Shown here one piece after another: positions 32,161 to 44,041 of a stretch of 64,000 nt of DNA. The notes under the pieces are model-generated. The model made no database searches and was not told the origin of the DNA. It saw only the letters and a program-made list of their open reading frames with translations. The translations under genes and the position numbers were made by a program. The DNA comes from Altererythrobacter xiamenensis. Its GTDB lineage: Bacteria; Pseudomonadota; Alphaproteobacteria; Sphingomonadales; Sphingomonadaceae. The stretch lies in the NCBI RefSeq assembly GCF_900177715.1, contig NZ_FXWG01000001.1, positions 124,001 through 188,000 of the forward strand, given 5' to 3'. How positions within the stretch are numbered: the first letter of the stretch is position 1; each line of letters begins with the position of its first letter.

Positions 32161-32161
32161 C

Positions 32162-32539
32162 TTATGCCTCTTCCTCTTCGCGTACCACGATCCGCAGCTT
32201 GCTGAACGGCTTCAGGATACGCGTCGACTTGCCGCGGCCACGGGTGTGGAACCGCTTCATGGTGATCGACTTGCCAACCGAAGCTTCGGCCACGACCAGC
32301 GCATCGACATCCAGGTTGTGGTTGTTTTCCGCATTCGCGATCGCCGAAGCGAGCACCTTGCTGGCATCCTTCGCCATCGCGCGCTTCGAGAAAGCGAGGA
32401 TGTTGAGGGCCTCTTCGGCCTTCTTGCCACGGATCAGCTCGGCCACGAGGTTCAGCTTCTGCGCACTGCCACGAATGGTCGTGCCGACAGCCAGCGCCTC
32501 GTTATCCGCAACGCGGCGGGGAGACTTTGCCTTGCCCAT
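32162..32539 (-). CDS. rplV: 50S ribosomal protein L22
   Basis: 125 residues with [19 protein letters not shown] and the exit-tunnel hairpin around [20 protein letters not shown]. The start overlaps the rpsS stop by one base. A short N-terminal extension precedes the core. Confidence 0.98.
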   Translation of the reverse strand: MGKAKSPRRVADNEALAVGTTIRGSAQKLNLVAELIRGKKAEEALNILAFSKRAMAKDASKVLASAIANAENNHNLDVDALVVAEASVGKSITMKRFHTRGRGKSTRILKPFSKLRIVVREEEEA

Positions 32540-32814
32540 TATCGCTTGCCCTTCTTGTCGGCAGCATGGCCCGGGAAGTTGCGCGTCGGAGCGAACTCAC
32601 CAAGCTTGTGACCGACCATTTCTTCCGAAACGGAGACCGGGATGAACTTCTGCCCGTTGTAGACGTTGAACGTCAGACCAACGAACTGCGGGAGAATGGT
32701 GCTGCGGCGCGACCAGGTCTTGATCGGCTTGTTGCCACCACTCTCTTGTGCGTCCTCCGCCTTCTTCAGAAGGCTGAGTTCGACGAAAGGACCTTTCCAG
32801 ACGGAACGTGCCAT
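32539..32814 (-). CDS. rpsS: 30S ribosomal protein S19
   Basis: 91 residues: [20 protein letters not shown] and the C-terminal [20 protein letters not shown]. It contacts S13 in the head of the small subunit. Six bases after rplB. Confidence 0.98.
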   Translation of the reverse strand: MARSVWKGPFVELSLLKKAEDAQESGGNKPIKTWSRRSTILPQFVGLTFNVYNGQKFIPVSVSEEMVGHKLGEFAPTRNFPGHAADKKGKR

Positions 32815-32820
32815 CGTGTC

Positions 32821-33657
32821 TTACCTCTTCTTCTTGGCGTGGCGCGAACGGATGATCATCTTGTCCGTCTGCTTGTTCTTGCGGGTACGAGCGCCCTTGG
32901 TCGGCTTGCCCCACGGAGTGACCGGGTGACGACCGCCCGAGGTCCGGCCTTCACCACCACCGTGCGGGTGATCGACCGGGTTCTTGGCGACGCCGCGGGT
33001 CAGCGGCTTCTTGCCCTTCCAGCGCGTGCGGCCGGCCTTGGCAAAGTTCTGGTTCTGGTTGTCAGGGTTCGACACCGCACCAACCGTACCCATGCAATCG
33101 GCGCGCAGGTAACGCTGTTCGCCCGAGTTGAGGCGCACGATGACCATGCCGCGGTCGCGACCGACGATCTGGACATAGGTGCCTGCGCTGCGCGCGATCT
33201 GGCCGCCCTTGCCCGGCTTCATCTCCACATTGTGGCAGATGGTGCCGACCGGCATCTGGCTCAGAAGCATGGCATTGCCAGGCTTCGTGTCGCAACGCTC
33301 GGCAGCCACGACCGTATCGCCGACAGCGAGACGCTGAGGACAAAGGATATAGGCCTGCTCGCCGTCCTCATACTTGATGAGAGCGATGAACGCGGTGCGG
33401 TTGGGATCGTACTCGATGCGCTCGACCGTCGCGGGAACGTCCCACTTGCGGCGCTTGAAGTCGATGAAGCGGTACTTCTGCTTGTGACCGCCACCGATGC
33501 CACGCGAGGTGACATGACCCTTGTTGTTCCGGCCACCGGTCTTGCGCTTGCCTTCCGTGAGCGACTTGACCGGCTTCCCTTTCCAGAGACCGGTCTTGTC
33601 GACCAGGATGAGACCGCGGCGCGCGGGGCTCGTCGGATTGTAGTTCTTGAGTGCCAT
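32821..33657 (-). CDS. rplB: 50S ribosomal protein L2
   Basis: 278 residues with the diagnostic [20 protein letters not shown] near the peptidyl-transferase centre and [16 protein letters not shown] early. Eleven bases after rplW. Confidence 0.98.
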   Translation of the reverse strand: MALKNYNPTSPARRGLILVDKTGLWKGKPVKSLTEGKRKTGGRNNKGHVTSRGIGGGHKQKYRFIDFKRRKWDVPATVERIEYDPNRTAFIALIKYEDGEQAYILCPQRLAVGDTVVAAERCDTKPGNAMLLSQMPVGTICHNVEMKPGKGGQIARSAGTYVQIVGRDRGMVIVRLNSGEQRYLRADCMGTVGAVSNPDNQNQNFAKAGRTRWKGKKPLTRGVAKNPVDHPHGGGEGRTSGGRHPVTPWGKPTKGARTRKNKQTDKMIIRSRHAKKKR

Positions 33658-33668
33658 CTTTCTCGCCC

Positions 33669-33977
33669 TCAGATACCGCTCGTGATGTCGATCATTTCGC
33701 CCTCAGCGAGGGTGACGATCGCCTTCTTCACGTCGGTGCGCTTGTAGGGTTTGCCCCTCCAGCGCTTGCTCTTGCCCTTCATCACGAGCGTGTTCACGCC
33801 CACGACTTTCTTGTCGTAGATCGCTTCCACCGCTTCCTTGATCTGCGGCTTGGTCGCGTCGCCAGCCACCTTGAACACCACAGCATTGTGCTCGGAAGCC
33901 ATGGTCGACTTCTCGGTGATGTGCGGTGCCAGAATGACGTCGTAGTGACGCGCGTCGACTTCCTGCTTCTTAGCCAT
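33669..33977 (-). CDS. rplW: 50S ribosomal protein L23
   Basis: 102 residues: [21 protein letters not shown] and [19 protein letters not shown], the exit-tunnel protein and SRP/trigger-factor dock. Overlaps the end of rplD by eight bases. Confidence 0.98.
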   Translation of the reverse strand: MAKKQEVDARHYDVILAPHITEKSTMASEHNAVVFKVAGDATKPQIKEAVEAIYDKKVVGVNTLVMKGKSKRWRGKPYKRTDVKKAIVTLAEGEMIDITSGI

Positions 33978-34593
33978 TGAAGCGCGCCTCCAGCTTTTCG
34001 ACAGCGTCCTTGGTCAGGACCAGCGTGTCGTGGTTGAGAATGTCATAGACGTTGGCGCCCATGGCGGGGAGAACATTGACACCCTTGAGGTTGCCAGCGG
34101 CCTTCTTGAAGCCGTCGTTCACGGTCTCGCCGTCGATCACCAGGACCTTGCCGTTCCAGCCGGCCTTGTCGAAGTGACCCTTGAGAGCCTTGGTCTTGGC
34201 GTCCTTGAGCTCGAGGCTATCGACGACCACAAGACCGTCCTTCGCCTTACTCGAAAGCGCCATCTTCAGGCCGAGCGCGCGGATCTTCTTGTTGAGCGAC
34301 TGCTCGAAGTCACGCTTGCGCGCGCCGTGCGCCTTGCCGCCGCCGATGAAGATCGGAGCGCCGCGGTCGCCGTGGCGTGCGCCACCCGAACCCTTTTGGC
34401 GGCCGAACTTCTTGCCGGTGCGGTTGACATCCGAACGCTCACGCGTCGGACGAGCGGTGGCACGGCGGTTTTCGAGTTGCCATGTGACAACGCGGTGCAG
34501 GATGTCGGCACGCGGCTCGACGCCGAACACATCGTTGTTCAGCTCGATATCGCCCGACGCCTTACCGTCGATTTTCTGGACCTTGACCTTCAC
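33970..34593 (-). CDS. rplD: 50S ribosomal protein L4
   Basis: 207 residues with the tunnel loop [24 protein letters not shown] segment ([18 protein letters not shown] here). In E. coli L4 represses the S10 operon through the leader RNA; the structured spacer before rplC could be an alternative control point here. Two bases after rplC. Confidence 0.97.
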   Translation of the reverse strand: MKVKVQKIDGKASGDIELNNDVFGVEPRADILHRVVTWQLENRRATARPTRERSDVNRTGKKFGRQKGSGGARHGDRGAPIFIGGGKAHGARKRDFEQSLNKKIRALGLKMALSSKAKDGLVVVDSLELKDAKTKALKGHFDKAGWNGKVLVIDGETVNDGFKKAAGNLKGVNVLPAMGANVYDILNHDTLVLTKDAVEKLEARFNG

Positions 34594-34595
34594 GA

Positions 34596-35423
34596 TCAGG
34601 ACTCCTTGCTCTCATCCGAGCCGGTATCGGCTTCGGGTGCTTTGGTTTCTTCAGCCGGAGCGTCAGTTGCCTCGGGAGCAGCATCCTGCTCAACCGGGGT
34701 CTGCTCTTCAGCTGCCGGAGCTTCCGCCTCGGGCTTCGCAGCCGCAGGATCGAAGATCGCAGCCGGGAACGGCAGGTCTTCGGCAGCCGAAAGCTTCACC
34801 GCATCGCGAACGAGCAGCCAGCCATTCTTCGAGCCAGGGACCGAACCCTTGACGAAGATGAGGCCGCGGTCGGCGTCGGTGCGGACGATTTCGAGGTTCT
34901 GCTGGGTGCGCTGACGGTCGCCCATGTGGCCGGCCATCTTCTTGCCCTTGAACACGCGGCCCGGATCCTGACGGTTACCCGTCGAACCGTGCGAGCGGTG
35001 GCTGATCGAGACGCCGTGCGTCGCGCGCAGACCTCCGAAGCCCCAACGCTTCATCGCGCCGGCGAAGCCCTTACCCTGGGTGTGACCGGTGATGTCGACC
35101 TTCTGACCGGCAACGAAGTGCTCGGCACTGATGGTCGAGCCAACCGGCACCAGGCCGTCTTCGCTTTCGACGCGGAACTCGGCAACGCGCTTCTTCAGGC
35201 CGGTTTCGGCCTTGGCGAAGGCTTCGCGCTGCGGCTTGTTGACATTCTTCTGCTTGGCCTCGCCCGCACCGAGCTGGACGGCGAAATAGCCATCACGCTC
35301 TGCAGTACGGTGCGAAACGACCTGGCAGTCTTCCAGCGAGAGAACGGTCACGGGAACGTGACGTCCATCCTCCTGGAACAGGCGGGTCATCCCGACTTTC
35401 TTTGCGATAACGCCAGTGCGCAT
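34596..35423 (-). CDS. rplC: 50S ribosomal protein L3 with acidic C-terminal tail
   Basis: 275 residues against about 209 in E. coli. The core shows [34 protein letters not shown] and [20 protein letters not shown]. Beyond it, about 50-60 residues are rich in Glu, Ala and Asp (from [13 protein letters not shown] to the end), probably disordered. Preceded by a 260-base spacer from rpsJ with unusual pairing potential. Confidence 0.97.
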   Translation of the reverse strand: MRTGVIAKKVGMTRLFQEDGRHVPVTVLSLEDCQVVSHRTAERDGYFAVQLGAGEAKQKNVNKPQREAFAKAETGLKKRVAEFRVESEDGLVPVGSTISAEHFVAGQKVDITGHTQGKGFAGAMKRWGFGGLRATHGVSISHRSHGSTGNRQDPGRVFKGKKMAGHMGDRQRTQQNLEIVRTDADRGLIFVKGSVPGSKNGWLLVRDAVKLSAAEDLPFPAAIFDPAAAKPEAEAPAAEEQTPVEQDAAPEATDAPAEETKAPEADTGSDESKES

Positions 35424-35559
35424 CGTATCGAACTCCTAACACAGAGGCACACGAGGCCCATCCCCGGGTGCTTGCCAGCCTCAAAGTTGATACGTCGCCC
35501 CGTCCGGGCTGAGCGCCCTCCCCACCAGCACGGCGGGAGAGCTAGACGGGGGACGCAGC

Positions 35560-35609
35560 CCGGATCAGATCCGGCGGTATCCCTATGTCTTGCCGGATCT
35601 TGTCGATCC
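35560..35609 (-). promoter_or_regulatory. Four-segment structured element in the rpsJ-rplC spacer
   Basis: The 260-base rpsJ-rplC gap holds no gene. In the minus-strand transcript four alternating complementary segments follow one another: GGATC, GATCCGGC, GCCGGATC, GATCCGG. Segments 1:2 and 3:4 can each form a five-base-pair stem with a five-base loop; 2:3 can form eight pairs with a 16-base loop, excluding the others. A further stem CGTCC/GGACG sits at 35652-35669, nearer rpsJ. No U-run follows, so it resembles a switch more than a terminator. Function is inferred. Confidence 0.45.
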
Positions 35610-35683
35610 AGCGGGGCCATATGGAGCCCCAAAAATCCCTGGTCCGTTTTACGTCCTGCCAGAAGGACGGAAAATCAGTTGGC

Positions 35684-35995
35684 TCAGGCCAGCTTGATTT
35701 CGACGTTCACGCCCGCAGCGAGATCGAGCTTCATCAGCGCGTCGACGGTCTGGGCGTTGGGCTGCACGATGTCGAGCAACCGCTTGAAAGTGCGCACCTC
35801 GAACTGCTCACGCGACTTCTTGTCGATGTGCGGACCGCGGTTCACGGTGAACTTCTCAATGCGCGTCGGCATGGGAATGGGGCCGCGAATGAGTGCACCC
35901 GTACGACGGGCGGTTTCTGCGATTTCGCCAGTTGCCTGGTCGAGAACGCGGTGATCGAACGCCTTGAGGCGAATGCGAATATTCTGAGCTTCCAT
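35684..35995 (-). CDS. rpsJ: 30S ribosomal protein S10
   Basis: 103 residues: [20 protein letters not shown] and [24 protein letters not shown]. Also NusE, a transcription antitermination factor in E. coli. First gene of the S10 block; the transcript probably starts in the 300-base gap behind the tuf terminator. Confidence 0.98.
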   Translation of the reverse strand: MEAQNIRIRLKAFDHRVLDQATGEIAETARRTGALIRGPIPMPTRIEKFTVNRGPHIDKKSREQFEVRTFKRLLDIVQPNAQTVDALMKLDLAAGVNVEIKLA

Positions 35996-36289
35996 TACCT
36001 ACACCGATGCGAAAGAGCCAAATGCGAGCCGTTTCCAACCCACAAAAAGAAAGGCCAGCCCCGCTGGAACCCGGTTTCCCGGAACGGGCGACCTTTGCAT
36101 GAATTCGTTATGTCCGGAGACGAATCTCCGTCTGTGAGCGCGCATATACGTCCGAGGTCCGTATCTGGCAACCCGTTTTCCGGGGAATTTCCGAAGAATG
36201 TTCCCCTTGGAAAATCCCTGACGACAAACCGCGCCGAAGCGCCGGTCAACCACCAGGAGGAGAGCGCTACCGAAAGGACACCGCTCTCA
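35996..36289 (-). promoter_or_regulatory. rpsJ leader region with hairpins
   Basis: This gap after the tuf terminator has no gene. It holds a GAGAGCG/CGCTCTC stem (36260-36288) and a GGGGAA/TTCCCC dyad (36182-36206). TTGACC occurs near 36244 on the minus strand but no convincing -10 follows, so the promoter could not be fixed. Confidence 0.35.
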
Positions 36290-36331
36290 TAAAAAGTCTG
36301 GGGCCCGCCACCCCGAAGAATGGCGAGCCCC
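36290..36331 (-). terminator. Intrinsic terminator of tuf
   Basis: An 11-base-pair GC-rich stem (one G-T wobble) with a ten-base loop is followed on the minus strand by AGACTTTTTAT, about 20 bases after the tuf stop. This separates the str and S10 transcription units. Confidence 0.85.
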
Positions 36332-36351
36332 GAAACTTTGCGATCAGAAGA

Positions 36352-37542
36352 TTACTTCGTGATCTTGGCAACGACGCCCGAACCAACGGTGCGGCCGCCT
36401 TCGCGGATTGCGAAACGCAGACCTTCGTCCATGGCGATCGGAGCGATCAGCTTGACGTTGATCGACACGTTGTCGCCCGGCATCACCATTTCGGTGCCTT
36501 CCGGAAGAATCACTTCGCCGGTCACGTCAGTCGTACGGAAGTAGAACTGCGGACGGTAGTTGGCGAAGAACGGCGTGTGACGGCCACCTTCGTCCTTCGA
36601 GAGGACGTAGACTTCTGCGCTGAACTCGGTGTGCGGCGTAACCGAACCCGGCTTCGCGAGAACCTGGCCACGCTCGACGTCGTCACGGCCGGTACCACGA
36701 AGCAGGGCACCGATGTTGTCGCCAGCTTCACCCGAATCGAGCAGCTTGCGGAACATTTCGACACCGGTGACGGTGGTCTTCTGCGTGTCGCGGATGCCAA
36801 CGATTTCGACTTCGTCGCCAACATTGACCTTGCCGGTTTCGACACGGCCGGTGACAACCGTACCACGACCCGAGATCGAGAAGACGTCTTCGATCGGCAT
36901 CAGGAAGTTCTGATCGACCGGACGATCGGGCTGCGGGATGTGCTCGTCGACAGCTTCCATCAGGGCAATGATCGAATCCTTGCCGATGTTGTCGTCACGG
37001 CCTTCAAGAGCGGCGAGAGCCGAACCCTTGACGATCGGAATGTTGTCGCCGTCGAAGTCGTAGCTCGAAAGCAGTTCGCGAACTTCCAGTTCGACGAGCT
37101 CGAGGATTTCCTCGTCGTCAACCTGGTCGACCTTGTTCATGTACACGACCAGAGCCGGAACGCCGACCTGACGGGCAAGCAGGATGTGCTCGCGGGTCTG
37201 CGGCATCGGGCCGTCAGCAGCGTTCACAACCAGGATCGCGCCGTCCATCTGTGCCGCACCGGTGATCATGTTCTTCACGTAGTCGGCGTGACCCGGGCAG
37301 TCGACGTGCGCATAGTGACGCTTGTCGGTTTCGTATTCGACGTGCGCGGTCGAGATGGTGATGCCGCGCTCACGCTCTTCCGGAGCCTTGTCGATGTTTG
37401 CGAAGTCGACAGCTGCACCGCCATAGGTTTCAGCCATTACCTTGGTGATAGCCGCAGTCAGCGTGGTCTTGCCGTGGTCGACGTGACCGATGGTGCCGAT
37501 GTTGCAGTGCGGCTTGTTCCGCTCAAATTTTTCCTTAGCCAT
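36352..37542 (-). CDS. tuf: Elongation factor Tu
   Basis: 396 residues. GTPase motifs are intact: [22 protein letters not shown] and the NKVD motif. Delivers aminoacyl-tRNA to the ribosome. It lies 91 bases after fusA and before a strong intrinsic terminator, ending the rpsL-rpsG-fusA-tuf unit. A second tuf copy, common in alphaproteobacteria, cannot be assessed from this window. Confidence 0.98.
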   Translation of the reverse strand: MAKEKFERNKPHCNIGTIGHVDHGKTTLTAAITKVMAETYGGAAVDFANIDKAPEERERGITISTAHVEYETDKRHYAHVDCPGHADYVKNMITGAAQMDGAILVVNAADGPMPQTREHILLARQVGVPALVVYMNKVDQVDDEEILELVELEVRELLSSYDFDGDNIPIVKGSALAALEGRDDNIGKDSIIALMEAVDEHIPQPDRPVDQNFLMPIEDVFSISGRGTVVTGRVETGKVNVGDEVEIVGIRDTQKTTVTGVEMFRKLLDSGEAGDNIGALLRGTGRDDVERGQVLAKPGSVTPHTEFSAEVYVLSKDEGGRHTPFFANYRPQFYFRTTDVTGEVILPEGTEMVMPGDNVSINVKLIAPIAMDEGLRFAIREGGRTVGSGVVAKITK

Positions 37543-37633
37543 TTCTCAAATTACCTCTGAGTTGAAATTAGTTTTCCGCGGGAGAGGACGGCACCCGCTG
37601 AATCAGGCGCCGCCCCTAGACCGTGTCGCTCGC

Positions 37634-39727
<2,094 letters not shown>

Positions 39728-39768
39728 TTTCAATCTCCATGAGGGGGGCTGCCCCTCGTAAATAGGTG

Positions 39769-40239
39769 TTACCAGCGATAATGCGAGAAGGCGCGGTTGG
39801 CGTCAGCCATACGGTGCGTGTCTTCGCGCTTCTTGACGGCATTGCCGCGGTTGTTGGCCGCATCCATGAGCTCGCCCGAGAGGCGTGCCGACATGGTGGT
39901 TTCCGCACGACCGCGCGCGGCCGAGATCAGCCAGCGGATCGCGAGAGCCTGGGCACGCTCGGGACGAACCTCGACCGGCACCTGATAGGTCGCACCACCG
40001 ACACGGCGGCTGCGCACTTCGACCTGCGGCTTCACATTGTTGAGCGCTTCGTGGAACAGCTGAACCGGATCGGCCTTGGCCTTGTTCTCGACCGTATCGA
40101 GAGCGCCATAGACGATGCGTTCTGCAGTGGACTTCTTACCGTCGAGCATGAGGTTGTTCATGAACTTCGACAGGACCTGATCACCAAACTTGGGATCCGG
40201 CAGGATGACCCGCTTTTCGGGACGACGACGACGTGACAT
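39769..40239 (-). CDS. rpsG: 30S ribosomal protein S7
   Basis: 156 residues: [43 protein letters not shown] and the C-terminal [10 protein letters not shown]. Nucleates the 3' domain of the small subunit. A 138-base spacer with a hairpin element separates it from rpsL. Confidence 0.98.
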   Translation of the reverse strand: MSRRRRPEKRVILPDPKFGDQVLSKFMNNLMLDGKKSTAERIVYGALDTVENKAKADPVQLFHEALNNVKPQVEVRSRRVGGATYQVPVEVRPERAQALAIRWLISAARGRAETTMSARLSGELMDAANNRGNAVKKREDTHRMADANRAFSHYRW

Positions 40240-40297
40240 TTGTTAGAACTCCTTTGGAGTGCGGGCCGGGCATCCGCCCAACCCTTGCGGCTCCGGC

Positions 40298-40357
40298 CCT
40301 CTCCCCCGCCCTTCCACCCGGAATGATATCCGCATGGACAGAAGGGCGCGGGAGAAG
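40298..40357. repeat. Imperfect inverted repeat in the rpsL-rpsG spacer
   Basis: Seventeen-base arms match at 15 positions around a 26-base loop. The left part contains CCCTTCCACCCGGA, also the core of the large hairpin after rplQ, so these are two copies of a related palindromic element at ribosomal-gene borders. Confidence 0.5.
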
Positions 40358-40377
40358 ACCGTGGCCGCGCTTAATCC

Positions 40378-40749
40378 TTACTTCGGACGCTTCGCGCCGT
40401 ACTTCGAACGGCTCTGCTTGCGGTCCTTGACACCCTGCGTATCGAGCACGCCGCGAAGGACGTGGTAACGCACACCGGGAAGGTCGCGAACACGGCCGCC
40501 GCGGATCAGCACAACGGAGTGCTCCTGCAGGTTGTGGCCTTCGCCCGGGATGTAGGAGATGACTTCGCGCTGGTTGGTCAGGCGCACCTTGGCGACCTTG
40601 CGCAGAGCGGAGTTCGGCTTCTTCGGCGTCGTGGTATAGACGCGCGTGCAGACACCGCGCTTCTGCGGGTTCTGCTCCATCGCAGGGACCTTGGACTTGG
40701 CCTTCTGCGGAGTGCGGCCCTTGCGGACCAGCTGGTTGATCGTCGGCAT
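40378..40749 (-). CDS. rpsL: 30S ribosomal protein S12
   Basis: 123 residues with the decoding loops: [18 protein letters not shown] and [17 protein letters not shown]. The residue equivalent to the classic streptomycin position is lysine (TPKKPN), that is, wild type. First gene of the str operon; a promoter candidate lies about 410-440 bases upstream. Confidence 0.98.
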   Translation of the reverse strand: MPTINQLVRKGRTPQKAKSKVPAMEQNPQKRGVCTRVYTTTPKKPNSALRKVAKVRLTNQREVISYIPGEGHNLQEHSVVLIRGGRVRDLPGVRYHVLRGVLDTQGVKDRKQSRSKYGAKRPK

Positions 40750-41015
40750 AAGTTACTCTTCACCGTTGTTTCCGGACACGCGGGATTGCATGCCCAGGCT
40801 CGCCCACATGGGGCTGGCAACACTTGCAGTTCGTGGTGGGACGCTTCCGGTTCGCCCTGCCCCATAACCCCCCGGAGACGATCCAGGGCCTTGCTGAGGC
40901 AATCACGCCGCGCATCGAAGCGCGGCGCTTTGGCGAAACTGAAACACTCCACCCGAACAGCCTCGGCCACCGGGTTACTTTGACGGCTGCCCCCAACTCC
41001 CCGATCCGCCCGTCA

Positions 41016-41034
41016 TCCTGAACTTGTTTCAGGA
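41016..41034. repeat. Short palindromic repeat (TCCTGAA..TTCAGGA type)
   Basis: TCCTGAA and TTCAGGA pair across a five-base loop, preceded by CGTCA. This element is, from memory, scattered through sphingomonad intergenic DNA; only one copy was noticed here. It sits in the 482-base rpsL upstream gap, which otherwise contains no gene. Confidence 0.45.
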
Positions 41035-41159
41035 AAACACACGATGGAGAGCCAATAGAATAGAGCCACGCCGCACAAGCGACTGGCCCCCGGGACATGA
41101 CCGGCAATGTTCAGCTCTATTGACCGAGGATAAGTGGTAGCTCCGCCTCGGATGGCGCG

Positions 41160-41188
41160 CACTTAGTGGGAATGCGGGGGGAGGTCAA
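41160..41188 (-). promoter_or_regulatory. Putative rpsL operon promoter
   Basis: TTGACC, 17 bases and TAAGTG on the minus strand. The layout parallels the candidate upstream of rpsM. The long leader to rpsL would be about 400 bases. Confidence 0.42.
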
Positions 41189-41231
41189 GGGTGAACCAGA
41201 TCACCGTCGCCCCATCCTGACCGCGTTGGAT

Positions 41232-41888
41232 TCAATCAAATTGAACGCACTCGCTAGAGACAATCTGCTCACGGCAAAGCTGCGCAAGATCCTGCTGGTT
41301 GAGCTTGGTCTGGAAACGAATGCCGGTGCGCCGCCCCTCTTTCCACCGCACGGCGGAATTGCAAATCTCGAGTTTGCCGAGAACGACGGTTAGTAGCGCA
41401 CCTATAGGTAGGTCAGGCAAACCGCGGACGCAGAGCCCGCCCATAGAGATGTTTTCGATCGGCGCGACGTGACAGCTGTTTCCAATCCAGAACTTGGCCG
41501 CTGTCGCGCTTGGAAGGCGCAAGGAACGAAACGGCTTGGTGTTTGCGAACGGATCGACCGACCTCTCATTGGCCAGACCAATGCGGTTCCCTTCACGCCA
41601 GACGACCTTGGCACTAACTCTGGTTTCACTGTTCCAGAAATAGGCAACCGTTTGATCGAGCGCGAAGAGGTTGGAGACATTGGTCTGATCGACCAATTCG
41701 ATCATCGCCCCATTCGCCGATTGGTTCTTGATCAAGCCCAGATACACTTGGCCGCCATTCGATACACAGCAGGGGCGATAAGCGAGGTAAGGCCGGTAGT
41801 CCTCCCTGCGGTCTGTTTCGCTTTTTGCCTCCGCGTCGGAATAAAGGTTCTGGCAGAACGCCTCGTAAATCTGAACCGCGTGCGACAT
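41232..41888 (-). CDS. Tandem PilZ-like domain protein
   Basis: 218 residues without a signal peptide. Two PilZ-like halves can be seen: the first with RPYLAYRPC and IKNQSANGAMIELVD, the second with NSCHVAPIENISMGGLCVRG, close to the family's (D/N)xSxxG motif, and GIRF near the end. The RxxxR cyclic-di-GMP arm is weak in both halves, so binding is uncertain. It is divergent from a membrane-bound regulator gene with which it shares a palindrome. Base composition is less GC-rich than in the ribosomal block. Confidence 0.75.
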   Translation of the reverse strand: MSHAVQIYEAFCQNLYSDAEAKSETDRREDYRPYLAYRPCCVSNGGQVYLGLIKNQSANGAMIELVDQTNVSNLFALDQTVAYFWNSETRVSAKVVWREGNRIGLANERSVDPFANTKPFRSLRLPSATAAKFWIGNSCHVAPIENISMGGLCVRGLPDLPIGALLTVVLGKLEICNSAVRWKEGRRTGIRFQTKLNQQDLAQLCREQIVSSECVQFD

Positions 41889-41960
41889 GTTCGATCCTAC
41901 TTGGTTGTTGGACCGCCATTTTCCATAAGTGCCTGTTTTAACTCAAGTTTGATACCGTAC

Positions 41961-41974
41961 ATGTAACGTTACAT
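41961..41974. promoter_or_regulatory. Perfect 14-base palindrome between divergent genes
   Basis: ATGTAACGTTACAT lies 73 bases from the PilZ-like start and 100 from the regulator start, in an AT-rich 185-base gap. Its position suggests an operator controlling one or both genes. The cognate regulator may be the adjacent winged-helix protein, which is inference. Confidence 0.5.
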
Positions 41975-42073
41975 TAGGTAGGACTACTGAAAAGCTTAAG
42001 TTTTCCGGAGCGATTTTACATTTCATTAATGCACTTTAATCGGTGGCAAATCTACCGACCATAGAGTGTCGCT

Positions 42074-43711
42074 TTGTCAGCAAATCAAAACTTTGGAACA
42101 AGCTTCGAATCGCAATTGCGTCTAGAAGTCAGTCGCATCCTTTCCGACGTGATCTTCGTCAGATCCCCGGTGCAAGCCAGATTGCTTCAGTTTCTGCTTG
42201 AACGCTCGGTTTCGGGTGATCCATTGCCCACGCAATATGAAATTGCGGTCGACGCTCTTGGCCGTCCGGACGACTACGATCTAGATTCCGACAGCTATCC
42301 TCGGGTCCAAATCTCGCGACTTAGAAAAAACCTCGAGAACTATTACAAGCGCAATCTCCCAGGCAATGAACGTAAGGTAGTCATCGAAAAGGGGCAGTAT
42401 CGCCTCACCCTAGCTCGCCCGGAAGCCGGTCTATCGGAGAATGAACCCCATGAGGTTGGGGACGAGTGGCTTCGACAGGGTGAACCTGTGCAGAGTTACT
42501 ATTCCGAAGCGTTCGTTCTGGGAGCAATCTTGATCATAGTTTTTGCCAGCGGCATTTACGCTTGGTCACAGCTCGTATCCGGGGAACCGGAACCCATCGA
42601 CAAGCCGGCCATAGTTTTCGAACTCGACAACGGTCCCTCAATCGAAGGACTATCCGATCAGCAGCAGCTGGTCGAGAACACGAGAAGCATCGTGGAAAGG
42701 CAGCTCAGTAACTCCTTCGTCTCCAAGCTCTTCGATGGAGTGAAAGGAGAAGAGGCCTTCCGCTACCGATTCCAAGTGAGTTTTCGGCTCGAGTCTCCCG
42801 AAAATGCGTCTGCTTTCGTGGCCCTCAAAGATCGCGAGAACGAACTCATCTACTCCGGCGACGTGGAATACGATGCCTCAAATCCGTACCAATTCTACAG
42901 CGAATTGGAGGGCGTACTCTTATATCTAACTTCGCCGTCAGGGGTCATAGCGATCGAGGAATTGCAGGACGCCGATAACGCGGCCAGTTCCGACTATCTT
43001 TGCTTTCTCAGAATCGAGAGTCAGCGGGCGCAACCCGGAATGAGGCGATCATCGATCGACCGGTGCCTAAAAGACTTCCCGGATAGTGATTATGCCGCGT
43101 TCTGGTTCGCGCGACGGAGCTATGAGAGGTATCAAGCTGAAATCAGCGATGGGGAGCTGCCTGCGCGTGATGGCGAAGCTTGGTCAGACCTACGATCAGC
43201 CCTTGCCATAGACCCGTCGAATGCATTCGCCACGTTTCTAGCTGCGAAGGTCGAACTTGCGCAGGGAAACTGTCAAGCAGCTGACTCTTACCTGCGTCGT
43301 TCCTATAGTCGTGCAAGCAGCTATCCCACCCTGCTTGCCTTCATGGAGGCGGACGCTTCATCATGTTCGGCTGGAATTGTGGGGGATGATGAACCAATCG
43401 CGCAGATCGCGAGAGTAATCGAACGCAATCCTGATCCGGACCCATTTCTGCATTTACACCTGACGATAGCCGGAATTGCCGGGGGTGATCTGGAAACGGC
43501 CAGAACCATTGCTTCTCGACGAGTGCTCTCGCGCCCGACCGGAGTGGTTCAGGAAACCTCTCACCTGCTCCGTCGGTTTCTTATGGAAGGCAAATTGAGC
43601 CGGTCCGAAAAACTCAAGCTGCAAGAGAACATCGAGTTGTTCGTTTGGAGCGAAAAGGCGCGGCAAAAGATTGCAATGGCGCTTGAACAAGGCGCGACGA
43701 CAGGAGCCTAA
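42074..43711 (+). CDS. Membrane-anchored winged-helix regulator with periplasmic TPR-like region
   Basis: 545 residues. The N-terminal ~115 residues (LLQFLLERSVSGD, then EIAVDALGRPDDYDLDSDSYPRVQISRLRKNLENYY) match the helical DNA-binding-like domain found at the start of many adenylate-cyclase and TolB/TPR regulators. One helix at about 147-168 crosses the membrane; the remainder contains TPR-like repeats (WSDLRSALAIDPSNAFATFLAAK) with paired cysteines. The layout is ToxR/CadC-like. An in-frame TAG lies four codons upstream, leaving TTG as the only usual start and with no clear ribosome site. Codon use is less GC-biased than in neighbours. Confidence 0.72.
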   Translation: MSANQNFGTSFESQLRLEVSRILSDVIFVRSPVQARLLQFLLERSVSGDPLPTQYEIAVDALGRPDDYDLDSDSYPRVQISRLRKNLENYYKRNLPGNERKVVIEKGQYRLTLARPEAGLSENEPHEVGDEWLRQGEPVQSYYSEAFVLGAILIIVFASGIYAWSQLVSGEPEPIDKPAIVFELDNGPSIEGLSDQQQLVENTRSIVERQLSNSFVSKLFDGVKGEEAFRYRFQVSFRLESPENASAFVALKDRENELIYSGDVEYDASNPYQFYSELEGVLLYLTSPSGVIAIEELQDADNAASSDYLCFLRIESQRAQPGMRRSSIDRCLKDFPDSDYAAFWFARRSYERYQAEISDGELPARDGEAWSDLRSALAIDPSNAFATFLAAKVELAQGNCQAADSYLRRSYSRASSYPTLLAFMEADASSCSAGIVGDDEPIAQIARVIERNPDPDPFLHLHLTIAGIAGGDLETARTIASRRVLSRPTGVVQETSHLLRRFLMEGKLSRSEKLKLQENIELFVWSEKARQKIAMALEQGATTGA

Positions 43712-43814
43712 CCAGGTCGTCGCTACGCTTCGCTTCTTTTCAGGCCTGACTGCACTGCCGAGAATCCATTTTCCTACTTGGCTTGATTCTGTTTGATTAG
43801 CCTCAAGCGCCGGC

Positions 43815-43869
43815 GGGGCCATCCGGCCCCTTAGGCTTCCGCGCCATTCGGCGCGACGGCCAGTCGGCC
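43815..43869. repeat. Array of three small hairpins
   Basis: GGGGCC/GGCCCC, CGCGCC/GGCGCG and GGCC/GGCC pairs follow one another, each with a four-base loop, in the 330-base gap before the terminase-like gene. A related hairpin (CGACC/GGTCG) appears just after that gene, near 44687-44699. The opening GCCTCAAGCGC recurs near 49072. Confidence 0.4.
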
Positions 43870-44041
43870 TTGCGGCTCGCTGGTCGCTCGCCGTTATCTC
43901 GCCAGATAGGAACCTTGCACCCTGTCTCCTCCCCCGAAAAACAAACGCGCAATCGCAAGGCAGGCGACCAGCGCCGTTGCCTTCGAATACGAACCACCCT
44001 CACCCGGCGACCCGATCCTCGACTTCACGCCGGTCCCTCAC

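Noticed and set aside
41166..41393. Plus-strand frame opposite the PilZ-like gene.
   Set aside because: Antisense to a better gene, no supporting features.
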